Assembly: GCA_963969365.1 (NCBI GenBank)
Contig: OZ017763.1
Span: 868,001-932,000, forward strand
Source: Asterochloris sp. CNOR1
Lineage: Eukaryota; Chlorophyta; Trebouxiophyceae; Trebouxiales; Trebouxiaceae
Length of the DNA stretch: 64,000 bases
Reading direction: 5' to 3'
Positions 36,101-49,469 of the stretch are shown here, piece by piece (the stretch's first letter is position 1; the number at the start of each line of letters is the position of its first letter). The position numbers were made by a program, and so were the translations under genes. The notes under the pieces were generated by a model that worked only from the letters and a program-made list of their open reading frames with translations, had not been told where the DNA came from and did no database searches.

Positions 36101-38102
36101 AGTTTCTTGCTGGGCATGTTCCTACGAATGGGGCATGACTGCAGTCTCTGTGCCATGGGGCCTGGTGGTGGTGCTGACAGGCAGCAGGTGAACCCTTCAA
36201 GGCTTGAACAAAGCCCTTCCAGTGTGGAGGCAGCTGTGCCTCAGAGTCCTCGTCACCCCCCGCCCCCAGGGTCTGGGTGTACCTCCAGTTCGCCAACCAG
36301 GCTTTCTCTACTGCTGCAGGGATGAGGTGCAGGAGGAGGCAGCGATGCTGGTGGGGTTGCCAGTGCAGAAGAAGGGCAAGACGGGGGGCAGCCAGCCGGT
36401 CAGCCCTCGCTCCAGCCAGGAGGACAGCGCAGAGGATGATCCAGAGCCCAGCCCCAGAGCCAAGGTGAGCTGCAGGGGGGCGTGCCTAGTAGACCCTGCA
36501 GCTGTGGTGACACGAGGAGGTGCACAACTTGACACTCCTGGCTAAAGTATGATTGGTTGTTCTGCGTCCATGAAAGTCAGCTGGACACATCAAACTGGGT
36601 CATGTTGTTGAGACAGGTGCTGCAAGCCGCTTTTGGCTGTCTGGCTCTGTCAGCAGATAGGACCGGAGTGAGTCGTTGTCCTGCTGTCAGTCATGTCTTG
36701 GCTGGGCGGGGGGGCGTGAAGCTGCCAGCGGGTCTCCAATACCAGCCTGCCGTGCTGGAAGATTGCAGGGCAGGCAGTAGTTTCTGTGGCACCCCTGCAG
36801 CGCTGCTGGTAGGTGTGCACGTTTACAGGAGCGGGCAGGGAGCCACACCCACAAGACACTTCCAGCTGCCGCTCTGCTCGCTGCAGGCAGGCAGCACAGC
36901 TCCTTGGCACGGCACAACGGCAAAGGCATTCCGTAAGCCAGTATGCAGCATGTGTGAGTGGCTCTTGACTCACCGTCATCTCTGCTGCAGGGTAAGCAGA
37001 GGGGCAAGGGGCGCCGCGGGCAGAGCAGCACAGCAGTGGCAGTTGCTCAGGAGGCAGCCGGCCGCAAATTGACCGATGTCGAGCGCCGCCGCCTGCGAAG
37101 GTGAGCTCCTCTTCTTCATGTCCTGAGTTCTGGCATGTGGCATGTAAGTGATGTGGACCACCTTGCCAGTGAAGGAAGACAGGTGACTTGTCTGTGTAGC
37201 CGAGTCCACACTGCTGGGGGTGTACTGAAGGTGTGCAGCGTGATTGGCTTCAAAAGTGGGCATCTGATCTGATCTTTGTGATATGGGGTGCCGCCGCTTC
37301 ACGGCCACTGGCCAAGGTGGGTCAAGCTGGGTCCCCTAAGTCAAGCACATGGTGCTGATTGCCACAAAAGTCTATGCCGCAAAGCTGTCAACAGGAATCA
37401 GCATTTGGACAAAAAGAGTTGGGTGGCCGTTACTTGAATCTTCTTTGCAAGCCTGTCTGACTGAGCATCTGTTTTGCATGCAGGCGCGTGACGAACAGGG
37501 CTTCAGCTCAGCGCATTCGCGAGAAGCGTGAGGAGCAGCTCAACACCATTAGCGAGCAGGTGGGGCTCTGCTGTCACACGTCAGGGCGTCAGTGCTCGCT
37601 CTGCAGGGTGCAAGGCAGCACTGCTGCTGTCGTTATGCGGTCACCATGGCTCAGACCCGACCTCCTGCTCTGCTATGCTTCAGGTGGTGCAGCTGGAGGG
37701 CGACAAGGCTGCACTTGTCAAGCATGTGAGCCAGCTGGAGGAGTGCTGTGCTCAGTTGACGGACCAGCTGAAAGATGTCAAGGGGAAGTGGGCCAGCAGC
37801 TGCATGAGCAGCGTGAAGCTGCACAAGGAGATGCTGGAGCTGCGCAGGCTGACTGGGCAGCAGGCAGCCTCTGGAGGGGAGCTCTGGAGCGTGCCCCAGT
37901 ACTCAGGAGGCAGCATGGGGCAGGCCAAGCACGACCTGGCTATTCAGGTGAGAAGCTTACAAAGTGGGTCTTGAAAGGAAGGGGTTGTCAGGTTGGAGAA
38001 CAGCAAGGCAATGCTGGAGCTGCAGAGCCAGGCCAGCAAGCAGGCAGCCTGCAGATCAGGCGGGCAGAGCAGACTCGGGGGTCTCAATGCTTTCTATCAT
38101 AG
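33168..38102 (+). CDS. bZIP transcription factor
   Basis: Exons: 33168-33194 (ATG in MEEDFMFLL, possibly extended upstream), 33417-33483, 33566-33871, 34230-34424, 34992-35199, 35471-35788, 36320-36464, 36991-37100, 37484-37559, 37684-37947, 37992-38102 (TAG). All phases agree, for about 608 residues. The acceptor at 33566 and the last exon are the weak points. The long N-terminal half is disordered and rich in Pro, Ser and Gln, with an acidic start like an activation domain. The bZIP lies at about 445-515: KLTDVERRRLRRRVTNRASA, then QRIREKREEQL, then a zipper with heptad Leu/Val (VVQLEGDKAALVKHVSQLEE). The basic region keeps the N-x7-R signature (NRASAQRIR), although the usual SARRSR is AQRIR. 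It should bind DNA as a dimer in the nucleus. Target genes cannot be told from sequence. Confidence 0.85.
35731..36064 (+). repeat. 167-bp tandem duplication of an exon end, donor and intron start
   Basis: GGAACACCACAGGCAGCGTG begins at 35731 and again at 35898. Each unit holds the end of the sixth bZIP exon (TGSVPALENIV, then a basic stretch), the donor CACCAG/GTGGGC and about 110 intron bases. The two units are about nine-tenths alike by eye, so the duplication is young. The second copy offers an alternative donor at 35955, but its reading frame is not that of the first. Confidence 0.92.
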
Positions 38103-39350
38103 ATCCAGCTGCACCAGGGAGAGCTGCCCAGGCTGCTGTGGCACTAGGTCTGGCTGCCTGGGCGAGGGTCTGGGCTTTTCTAGAGCTTTCAGAGAGACCT
38201 CTGGACTGACAGTCCTGCAGGCAGCCTTGGGTCAGGTGCCCTGGACTGCGCCTCGGTAGTTGCGCAAGCAACTGCCTGGGGCAGGGCAAGACAGGTCTGG
38301 GTGTCCCCTTCTGAGCCATACTGCTTGTGCTTAGATATGGGCCATACTGGCTTGTGTCTGAAGGTGTTTATGGGACAGGGATGTGCCCAATCAGGGGTGG
38401 CTTTGGGGTGGCTTGCCACTGTTTGCTGCCCTGACAAGGCAAGCTTTGTGTCCTCCAGCCCCAAGCCCTTCGGGTGGGGCTGTGTCATCTGTGCTGCTCT
38501 CTCCACTGTGCTCTCATGACCAGAGCATGCTCTGACTGCTGGTTTCTTGGTTACAGGTCCCACCACCCAGCAACTGTTGAGCACTACTTTGAGTGGGGAG
38601 AAGGCAGTGACACTGCGTCCTTCAGCAGTCCCTTTGTTCACGAGATTTTCCTTGCCTGGAGACCACAAGCAAGACCTTGGCCGTCGAGGCCAGGCAAACA
38701 GCACTGCTCTCTCTCTTGAGCGACAAGGGATCAAGGCACATTGCACGCACCAAGTAGACTATAGGGCTTTGTGGGATCTGCCATGCCTTTTGCCCCTCCC
38801 GTCATGGCACATGGCCACAGAAGTGATCCTGGTGAGGAACAAAACAAACTTACAAGCACTGCAAACCTCCCACCAGCACTCTTACGAATTTGCCAGTAGT
38901 CCCTAAGGTACCATCGTTGGTTGATGTGTTCCCCCATTGGGTCCCCGCAACACCCACATATATACACGCATTGACAGTTTCAAACAACTCTGTATCCTTT
39001 TGGCCGGTGGCTCCTGAAGTGGCCGGCCCCCTCAGAGGCATGCATGCACTTGATAAACTCAGGTGCTGACAACGCTGTGAACTTTCATTCCATAACCACA
39101 CATGCTGTTTCCTTTTCTTTTTGCTGTGTTTTGAGAGTCTGGCCTGTGAGTGTGTCAAAACGATCTGGAGAGCTTGTTCATGTCACCTGTCTTGCTTCAA
39201 CTCCTGTTCAAACCATCTGAGGCCCACCCAACTCACATCCTTCACCACTGAGGTGCCAAAGCAAGTGAGGTATGCCTGAAAGCTGAACCTAAGAGAAGAG
39301 AGCTTGTTCGAGAGCGACCCTCAAGTTTGTTCTTCGTAGAACATGGCTGG
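38103..39350. other. Gap between convergent genes
   Basis: This is the 3' region of the bZIP gene (+) and of the coiled-coil gene (-). From about 38800 to 39350 composition is more A/T-rich and free of GCAG words, as expected for UTR and spacer. No gene was seen. Confidence 0.5.
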
Positions 39351-42300
39351 CTAGGGAGAGCTGCCAGGTTCTTGCACAACTCTGGGTGACTCTGTGCCAG
39401 GAGCTGCAAGGAGGCTGCCTTCGGGCCCAGTATCACTTACTGTTGACCTGCTCTGCTGTGCTGAGAGTGGGCTATCTACAGCATACTCATGGGGGTACAT
39501 TTCTGGTGCTGAGGCTGCTGCCTGCTGAAGCTCCCCTGCCCCCTTGTCAATCTGCATGGGCTGCTGTGGCTGCTCTGCCATCTGATGAGCTGGCCTGCCA
39601 ACTGAAAGGTGCGCTGACACTCTTGCTGTCTTGAGCACCTCCTCTGCACCATCTGCAGGCACCTGCTGCTGCTGTGGCGCCTGCTGCTGCAGCACCTCGG
39701 ACAGGGCCTCCCCAGCGTGTGGATGTACAGAGCTGGGTGGTGCCTCGCTGCTGTGAGTGCGTCGGGCAGGCCCGCCATGCGCAGCTGCAGCTGCAGGCTG
39801 CTGAACACTGGGCTCAGAGGCTGCTGGCTGCGTGGCACTGGCTGCAGGCTCGTGAGTCGTCTGCACTTGCTGCGCCTGAGGCTGCTCGCCTGCAGCCATG
39901 GCAATACTTGTGGGCATGGGCATGCCGCTTGCATGCATGCCACCATGGTTGACATTGCATTGGGGGTGCATGGCGTTGTTCAGTTGATGGGTCCTGACTG
40001 GTAACGACAGATGCCTGCTCAAGTGAACCACATGGCTGTGGGACTGGAACTCTCCCTCAGCCTGATGCATCCAGCAATGCGATCAACAACACAAAGGGCA
40101 ACCAGAGACTGCAACCCGCTGACTGCCCCAATCACCTGCAGCACCAAGGCTGGGCCCCTGCACATCATCAACATCCTCCGGGGGCACCTCCGCCGGCCGC
40201 GCCAGCAGTGCCACTGTCCCCTGCTCAACCTCGAAGTTGTCGCTGGGCCGTCGCGGAAGCTGCTGCATGGTGCTGCTGCCGTCATCGAGCCTCTCCACCT
40301 GCAGCAGCAAAGCAGGCTCCTGGGAGACACCAAAGGGGTGTTTGGTTGCCCCAGCAGCACATGCATGATGCCCCTCCCCGTGCCAAGCTCTCCCTGCAGC
40401 AGCAGCTAGCCGTCCAAGTGAAGGACATGGACTTCCAAGCTGAGGCAGGTTGTGCCCAGCCAGTCAAAGTTTCAGGTGCCCTCACATCAGACTGTGTGGG
40501 TATCAGCACTGGAGCCCCCCGATGCCGAGTGTCCCCCCAGCGATGGATGCTCTCCACACGGGTGCAGCCAGGGGGGTTGGAGGGCAGCAGCATGTCAATC
40601 TGGGACTGGGAGGGGATGGCGTAGCAACCGCTGGTGCCGTGGACGCCTGCAGCAAGGTCGGGGCAGCAGTCAGGGAGGCAGGCAGGCTGGCTGCGAGGCA
40701 ATGATGACTGCCCAGTGCTGCCGCTTGCATCGCGCGGGCAGCAGCGCCCACTTGGAGAGTCACCAGCCTGATTACCAAGCACACCACAAGCACACATGAG
40801 AGTGCAGGGGTCCTTCAGGTCAAGCAGCGCTGCTGATGCTGCTGCCCTGGACTGAGCACTGGGCAATGATGACCCACATCAGCATCGCTCAATGCTTCTT
40901 CGCTCTGTGTGTACATCTGATCTGGTTAGGGTAAGCCGTGCAGGCGCCTCTGCTGCAGGCTAGCCCCGGGCACACGCTTGGCTTGCCAGCACCTGGCCAC
41001 TCTGAGTGACCAAGCTCAGCCAGGGCTTCACCTGCAGGAGGCAGTCCTCTCCCTGGACCACTCTGGGACAGGCTGCTGCTCCCGCCAACACCTGTGGCCT
41101 CCCACCCCAACATTCCGTCTCGTCCACCTCCCGCGCCACGCTGCACAGCCCTGACCCCTGCCCCTACAGCTGCAGCAGAGCTGCCACTGCCGCCAGCAGG
41201 CTGCTGAGCACGGTGCAGCAGCCAGGCTGGGTGGCCACCCTCTGCCAGCAGCTGCGCCAGCTCGCTTTTGGTCATGCTGGGCTGGGGGCTGGGCTCCAGG
41301 CCAGAGGTGGGCTGCGGCTCTGCAGCACCGAGAATGATAGGTCAGTGAGTTGTCAACGTGCAGAGGCGATGCTGGCAGCTGGTCCAGGCTGTCCATAGCT
41401 TCGTCTCTGCAGCACTGAATAAAAATCAATGTCTGTGACAAGTGAAGCTTTAGCTATGCAGCACCTCAAAGGCCGGCTTGCTGGATGTGAATGGCCTTGT
41501 GGTGTGCAGACACCAGTCGCTGGGCTTTGCAGGTTGTCAGTCGTTCTGCATAGATTGCAGGCAGGCACTTTGATAGGCTCAAAGGCTCCACTGCCAACGC
41601 TCGACCTTCCTTTGCAAGTGTGGCGCCCGCTTTGGCAGCTCCAGTTCGCTGCCACACCCCTGCATGAACTTGCAGACAGGCACCCATCCATCACGTGCAT
41701 CAGCTTCAAGCCTGCAGCATGGGCATCATCCAGCCCTGCCCCTCACCTGCGAGAGGCTCCGATTGCTGCTTCAGTTGCAAACTTTGCCGTGGCGGCTCGG
41801 CAGCTGGCCCGTGCATATGATGATGCCTGAGCAGAAGGCAGGCACCTGCAACCTGACAGGCTGGCGATGTTCCCTGCAGACTCTTCACCTGCTGCCTCCA
41901 TTCCAAGACCCACTGCAGCGGCTTCACAGCCTCTTGCAGAAGCACTCAGACAGGCGCTCTGCCTGTCACACATCCAATTCTGCAACGCCAGCACTGTCAG
42001 GTCCCCTCTGCTGCGGACTACTCCATCTGCTGTCAATCCCGCCGCAGCGGCTCTGCAGCTTGCTGTTCCTGCGCAGCTTGCAGGCAGGCACCTGTGGCCT
42101 GACATGCTCAACGTCTCACCTTGGGATGGCTTCGCCTGCTGCACACCCCGCGGCGAGGGGTCCCTGTACCCAGCGCCCTCCTCCAGCCCTCCATTAGTCA
42201 GGGAGGTGATGGGTGAGTTGCCGGAGTCCACCATGCGGTGGTATTGCAGCCTGCACAAGGAGCAGCGGAGCTGAGTGCTGAGCACACTGTCTTAGTGCCG

Positions 42301-45300
42301 TCTCATTCTGTTGTCATCATGCCATCTGATGGTGCACGAGCTGGAGAGGACTCTGCCCATCAGGCAGGGTGGCGCAGGGGCTGTGCCAGAGTGAAAGCAA
42401 TTGGGGCGGTACTCTGCAACAGGCAAAGCAAGGATTGATGGTTGTTGCGGATTCTCAGGGCTACATGACAGTCTCCAACGGGCTGTATCAGAGAAACCAG
42501 CCATGTGGCAGGAGTTTGCCTGTCAGTGGAATGAGGTCGACAAGATGCCAGAAGCCGCCATGCACCCTGCACCACAGGTGCCAGTCATTGGAACAGGGAT
42601 GTGCTCAGCTGCTGGTGCCGGAGACAGAGCCCAGGAGCGCAGCTGGCACTCAGGGGAGACACACCAGCACCTAGCAGGGCCTCTCTTTGGCTGGGAACTG
42701 CAGCAAGAAGGTCAGGAAGAGACACCAGCTTGTGGCTTGCGCCTCCAGCAAGACAAGTAAGTGTTGAAAGCAGGGGTGGGTGTCTTTGGACTCGAGCAGG
42801 AAGCAGGTGCATGTGCATGACCAACTGCAAACAGCAGGAGCTGTTCCAACATGACAGCCTCTTTTACAGAAGACTAGCTTGTAGCTGGACACCTTATCTG
42901 GGCTGCTGACACTTTATGTCAATATGAGGCGCGACCAGGACAACTGTATCATGTGGAAGCGGCGCTCAAAAACAGGTGTGACCAGGAAGGGGCACTGGCA
43001 GGCAGCTGTGAGTGCCCACCTGCGCTCCAGGCCAGGCTGGCCCTTGTTGGAGGAGTTCCACTTGGGCTTGGACCTGTTGTCCCGCGGCGGCGTGTTTCCC
43101 GCTTCCAGCTGCCTGGCCCTGCGGTAGCACAGTGTGCCCCATGTGAGAGCAAGCATGTAACACCACATTGGAGCTGGAAACCTCCGGCAGGTCTATAAAT
43201 CTGCCTGGCACAGAGCATCAGGCGCCTTGTGCTTGTGCTTGTCCAGCAGCAGCACAGACAAGCTCAGGTAATGACACCTTGAGAACACCTCTGGCTACTT
43301 TGCATTGTGTGGCTGCTGCTTGCCCTGCAGCAGCATGCCTTCACCCAGAAAGACCTGTGCCCGTTTGTAGAGTTGAGTTGCATCTACGAAATGCAGCCAT
43401 TGGCCCCACAACGATGATTTGCAGAACCGCATGATATCTCATGGAAACAGCAAGCTGTATGGTGCTTGGGTGTAGCTTCTGCATGCAGCCAGGCAGATGG
43501 CATGACATGACATAATGCCTGAGGGCTGACACTGCAGATGTGAAGGTGCCTGATGCTGGCCAGTCTAATGGCCAAGACTTACCCTGCAGGTGCAGCATGC
43601 TAGGCTGGTGCAGCCCAGACAGCATAACAAGAGACAACACAGCAGCAGAACACCTGGCCAGCCTGCAGACCCCGGCGCTCAAAGAGGCAGTCACGCACAG
43701 GGCTGGCGGCTATTGCATGCTGTGTGACAGCACGCTCACGAGATGAGGCAAGGCAAGTCTGGTGCTTGCGTCTGTGCAGTACAAAGAGGATTGAGGGCTC
43801 ACCCCGGACGGTGCAGCGTGTGCAGCATCTGCGCCCAGCTGCGCGTCTGCTCCCCAGCAGACATGTCCTGCAGGAAGGGGCCACAGGTCACACTGCAGGT
43901 CAGCTGGAGCGCCGGCCTGTGTCCATGAAAGGTGGCTCCAGATCAGGAAAGGGGCAGGCCTTGCAGGCTGCTGGATGCAGGCGCCTGCCTGTCTCGTGCA
44001 CACAACATAAATGAAGGACGGTGATAGACAGGTCTCAATATGAGCTGACAGAGAGAAGGGCCCAAAGTCATTTGCCTGACTGTCAGTGATTGTGAAGAAG
44101 AGTCACCAAGGAGTACCATGCTGCAGAGTGGCCCTTATGTGCATGACCTCCCGTTGCTCGGCCCCCCGCCCCCACCAACTCCCTTTCCGCATGGTGAGCT
44201 TCTGTAATGTGATGACGAAGGCCAGTGACTCACAAGCATTGCACTGCACGCACGGGGTCCCTCACGGGGCTTTGCCTTCAGCCAGCAGCTGGTCCCAGGC
44301 CCATCCTTTGTGGCCCCTCACCCCGGGATCTAGCTGGCTGGACCAGCCTGACACTGGAAGGCTGCTCCCCGCCCCACATATCCTCAAGCGACCCTCCACG
44401 GCACGCACGCCGTTGCAGAGGCAAGCACCCTGCCGCCACCCACAGATCCATGGCCCCCACCTGAAAAGCTCCCACGCTACCGCCACAGGCAAGCAGCCTG
44501 GCCTTGCCCATGTGTGAAGGTTTTCACATTGCCCCAGAGCGGCGGCCACGTCGCTGCCAGAGGCAGGTGGCCTGCACACCCGAAGACTACCCTGTGCATG
44601 CTGTGTGCTGGAGGCAGCCAGCCTGCTCCCACCTGCATGCCCTCCCGCTGCGAGTGCAGGTCCCCCAGGGCGCTGTGCTGCCCCCAGTGGGTTGAGTAGG
44701 GCGCCGTCTCAGTGACGACAGGGGCCTTCCTTGGGGGCGGGCGTGGCAGGGAGTCCTTGATGTCTGAGTACTGCACACATGGGCAACACCACAGGTTGAG
44801 TGAGTGCTGCACATGAAGAGCTGAGTGTATACTGCACATGAAGGGTTGCACGACAGGCAAAGGAAATGTCTATGCTCACAGGCAAGGGGTTCTCGAGGTC
44901 AAGGCGTGGCAGGCAGGCAGCTTTCCAAACAACAATCAGCAAAGAGGCCGGCAGGAGGCAGAGCTTGGCCTCAGTTTCTGACTGTCATGGTAGGCCGCCT
45001 CACTTTGTCTGTTTGCTTAAGGGGCGTCCAGTGCTTGCAGCAGCAAGGTGGTACAGTGAAGCTGCAGAGTGCTGGCCGGTCAGGGGCTTGACTGTCATCC
45101 ATGTCTCACCCAGAAGCGCTTGGGTGCAGTGCTCTCCTCCCATCTCTGGCGCCTCTCGGCCTCCAGAGCTGCCTGTTGCGCCCTTCCCCGCTCCTCCAGC
45201 ACTTGGAACACCGGTGGTCGCCGCTTGGTCTGCAGTATTGTCTCTTTGAATTGGCGCTGCGTTTCCTGCAGCAGCCGGCTTCACACATTGAGCACTGCAG

Positions 45301-48300
45301 GCAAGCCTGTCCTGCAACATTGTTTTGTTGTGCCATAAGATGGGGCCTTACCTCTGCAAAGGACTGCCGCAGACGCTCCTGCTCTGCCCGGCGCCTGGCA
45401 GCCTCTTCCACAGCTGCATGCCTTGCTGCGGCAGCAGCCTCCCCTTGGCGTCGTCGGTGAACTGCTTCAGCCTCCTGCGCGGGGCACCCAGCAGTTGAGA
45501 GACGGTGTGCTGCAGCCCGCCCCGCCAACATCAGGCACCTTGCTGCACTGCTGGTGTGCCAGTCACAGGCAGGACTGTGCGATCTTGGAAGGCATGCAGC
45601 ACGGCGCCCTGTGAAACAAGCCACCACGTGCTGGGGAGATGCTGCAGCCTCCTGCATGGTGAGAGATGCTCTTGAAGGCGGTGTGCACCAACCCAGGCAG
45701 ATGCGTGCTGCGTGCCTTGCCACTGCAGCAGCCACCTGTCTGCACTGCTAGTGCACTACTGCCTCCTGCACAAGCAGAAACATGCACTTGCTGCATGCCG
45801 CCCTGTGGTAGCAGCTATTGCGTGCACCCCAAATCCTGCAAAGCTCTTCGCTGCAGCTCACCCGCTTGGCCTCTTCATGCCGAGCCTTGCGTGCAGCAAT
45901 GGCATCCCGCTCTGCGTTGAGCCTTTTTATGCGCGCGTAATCATCCTCCATCGGTCGGCTGACCAACCCCTGCAAGCAAGCAGGAAAGACACTGAAGACA
46001 GCACCACAAATGGTGGCAAGGTGAATGGCAAGGTGGCTTGCAACATGTGCCAACGGGATGCGAGTACGGGTTTTCACAGCAAAGCTATCAGGGAGTCGTC
46101 AGGCTGGCGGAGCATGACTTGCAGCAGGCAGTGCCGGCAGGCCACCCTGCTGGTGCTCTGACAACTGCATAGCAGCTGAGGTGCTAGCCACAAGTCCCCT
46201 TGAAACGCAGGCAGCCTTGGACAAGTCGTGCTTGAAGTGCGCCCCCAGCTCCAGCGTCGAGCGCAACATCACATCAGAAACAAGCAGCCATGCACTGGGC
46301 ACCAGAGCGCACCTCCTTGCTGGGCTCCGCCTTGAGCTCAGGCACTGGCTTGTATGCCAGGTTGGTCCAACCCCGCTCCAGAGCCTTGACCTGATCAGGC
46401 TCCCAGCTGTTGCCCAGGGAGCCCAGCTGCCCTGCACGCCGCCCTGCCCTCTTGGGACTTCCGCTGCTGCCACTGCCAGGGCTGCTGGTGCCTGCAGTGC
46501 TGGCTTCCTGGTCCTGCACCACAAGTTGTGTGCAGGTCAGGCAACATGAGCTGGCTGCTGGCAGTACCAGATGAATGGCTGCAGGTGTGTTGCAACAAGC
46601 TTGCGCCAGCAGGTATGCCCAGGCTGGCAAGTGACTGCCCCAGGCTGCAGGCCTTGGCGCTGTGCAACCTCCGAGGCCATAGGCAGTGGTCCAGACTGCT
46701 TGGACAAGCAGCGTTCCTGGAGCAGCTGACAGCCAGGAGCTGCTGGCTGCTCCGGTCTTTCAGTATGTGTGGGCCTCACGATCTGCTTTTGATAGCGCTG
46801 CTTCAAGGCTGCCTCACCAGCTGCTTCATGCTCTGAATCTCAGCCCGCACGCTCATCATCAGGGCATCCTGGTCCTCCTCAGCACGGCCGCCAGGGCTGC
46901 CCCGCTTCCCACTTGATCTGCACAGTGCACTGCATACTGGGAAGCTTCATTGCTGTGCCACAGCATGCAGCGTAGTTGACTGGGAGGTGGGACAGCCCAG
47001 GCAGCGAACATCAAGGCTTGTGGCCTAGCTCAGCTGTCAGCAGCCTGAGCTCTCAGCCCCCTCTGTGGCTCCCCCCATGCACCAGTAGCAGTGCGGCAGA
47101 CAATGTGAGAAGTGTGCAGCCCCTACCACCTAACAGACGGCTGCTGCAGCCCGGGTGCACCACTTGTGCTCCAGTGGAAGCGGCCCAGCAGGCAGTCTGG
47201 ATGTGCAGCCCCTGCCGCAACGCTCTCTTCTCAGCCAAGGAGCTTACCTGTGACCCCCCTTGCGCCCAAGCGGCGGCCCAGCTGGCAGGGTGAAGGTGCT
47301 GGCTTTCAGCGCGCGGCTGCTGCTCTTGCTGAGCCCTTTGCCGGGGGGTGCAGCATTCCCCTCCACCAAACTCCTGCGCTGACGAGTCACGCTGAGGCCC
47401 CGGCCCCTCCCAGGCACATCTGCTGCACTGCTCTCGGCAGACAGCGGCTGCATGGGGCTGCCTGCGGCACTGCTGAGCGCACTGCCAGCAGAAGGCGCGG
47501 CACCTCTGCGAGGGGCAGGCAAGGGGCCGACACCTGCATGCGCAGGATCACACCGCAGCTGCTTCCCAGGGCTGACAGGCTTGATGCAGCAGCTGCATCG
47601 ATGGCCCAGCTCATCATCATGCGCTATCCAGCGCTGGTGGCCACCGAGCGGTGGTCTCATGAAGGACAGGCAACAACAGACAGGCTGTTTTGCACATTGC
47701 TGTGGCTGCTGCCGGCGGCAGGCATCTGCTCCTGACACCGTCGGTCATGGAGACTGTGGCCCCCGCTTCCTGCTGTCTGCTGCTGAGGCTGCACAAGGGC
47801 CAGGCTGACCCAAACAGCACTACATGTGTTACCTGGCTGTGCTGTTGGCAATGATAGTGACCTGCTCACAGCTGCGACAGCCGACAAGCCTGTCCCAACC
47901 AGACTGCACAGCTGGCTCCATGGCAGAAGCAGGCGCAGGGGTCGCCTGACCGCACAGTCACAGCAGGTACAACCTTCAAAGGAAGGTCTCACCCAGCTGT
48001 GCTGCCAGCACAGGCACAGGCGCAGGCACAGAAAGCTGCCTGCCCACAGCAGCTACAGTCTGCAAGCGTGCCTTCACCTGGCTGTGCCACCAGCTCCGTG
48101 GCAGAGGCTGGGGAGGGTGTCGCCTGCCCGCGCCGCCCAAACCACCCACTGATGAAGCTGCCCGACTTGGAGGTCTGCAGCCGCCCAGCTGATGGCGCCT
48201 GCCCGTCCGCAGCAGCGCCTTCAGAAGCCCCCAGGTGCCTGCCGGCCTGGTGCGCTGGAGCTGCAGCAGCCACAGCTGGCTGGGCTGTGCTGCTGGGAGT

Positions 48301-49068
48301 GAGGCCATGGGCAGCAGCGGCCTGCTGGCTGATGGTGTCCACGCCTGCAGCAGCATTGCTTGATGCACCTGCCCGCCGCCCGGCCACAGCCTGCTTCCCG
48401 CTGACGGTCCCCACAGGGCCTGCAGTGGCCCCTACGGCACCAGGTGGGTGCGGTGCCCTATCTGACTCCGTGCCGCTGGTTGCCTGGTGGGGTGTACTCC
48501 TGGTGGGCAACCCAGCCCCATGTCCCTGGCTCTGCGACTGCTGCTGCACAGCTGGGGCCTGGGGCTTGTGTGCAGGGATTTTGGCTGACCCATCTGGCTT
48601 CCTGCTGCCTTTGTTTCCAGCGTCGGGCTCAGGAGCTAAAGAAACACTTTTAGACTTCTGACTCTTTTGCTGTGCATCAGTCAGCTGATCAGCCTCATGA
48701 GCTTCATGGACTGGCACCTGCATGAAGGCCATTGGTGTGACAGCCCAAAGCAGCTGCAAACGATGGTGTCTCTGTCATGGCGTCATGAGGCCACACCTTT
48801 TTGCTGAGGTGGCCCAGGCTGAAGGTTGCACTGCCTCCTGAGCTTTTGAATGCCTGCGGGTGCCCGGATGCTGCACTATCTGTTACAGGCTCACTGGCGT
48901 GGTGCCTGGAGAAAAGGCTGCTCAGCCGTTCGCTGAAGCTCCTCTGAGGCACTGCAGGAGGGCCTGCATTGCAAATGAAATGAAGATTAGCGTCATGTTA
49001 AGGAGCACACGCACAATCAAATACGCAGCAGTCTTGCACTGACCGTCCAAGCCATCTTCGGCATCCAT
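39351..49068 (-). CDS. Large low-complexity and coiled-coil protein, family unknown
   Basis: Nineteen minus-strand exons agree in phase from ATG 49068 to the stop at 39351, giving 1207 residues: 49068-49044, 48963-48797, 48717-48078, 47533-47248, 46917-46818, 46513-46313, 45969-45862, 45474-45352, 45265-45110, 44770-44633, 44460-44322, 44201-44107, 43867-43803, 43118-43020, 42250-42120, 41319-41032, 40646-40486, 40298-40136, 39889-39351. The first 375 residues are disordered, with two short aromatic and basic patches (FSERLSSLFSRHH and SGSFISGWFGRRG) that could bind membranes. A charged coiled coil spans about 400-600 (AEEDQDALMMSVRAEIQSMK, DDYARIKRLNAERDAIAARK, EEAARRRAEQERLRQSFAEE). Then RRPPVFQVLEERGRAQQAAL. 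The tail is rich in Gln, Ala and Pro. The style recalls ciliary or centrosomal scaffold proteins, but I recognise no named family. A microtubule or ciliary role would be a guess. Confidence 0.75.
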
Positions 49069-49469
49069 GGCTTAAACAAGTCAGCCAAACGCTACAAAGT
49101 AGCTCGACCTATAGTAAGCCATGTGACGCCCTGCAACATGGCTTCAAACTTGAAGGCCTGCTCCGCAACAGAGCCTATTCATCGTGCTCATGCCCACCGG
49201 AGGCATGGTCCACCTTGGTCTTCAGGGGCATCAGGTTTTTGATCGCCATGCGGCGATGCCGGCGAAGGCCGGTCTTGTGGAGCAGTGCTTGGTCCATCAC
49301 GTCCTGCATTGCAAGCAACAGACAATCAATGTACAATCAATGTGTAACACTAGCGTACCAACAGTGGTCGCGTCTGCGGTCGCACCCTTGCCAGTTGCTT
49401 CGTTGCTGCAATCTTGGCTGTTTAATGTTGCAACACAAGGCCAGCGTCTTACAAAGATTGATGTGCAGC

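Noticed and set aside
39386-42760. Long plus-strand open frames opposite the coiled-coil gene
   Set aside because: They are the antisense of phase-consistent minus-strand exons and share the G+C-rich low-complexity bias; none has plausible splice sites or a family match.
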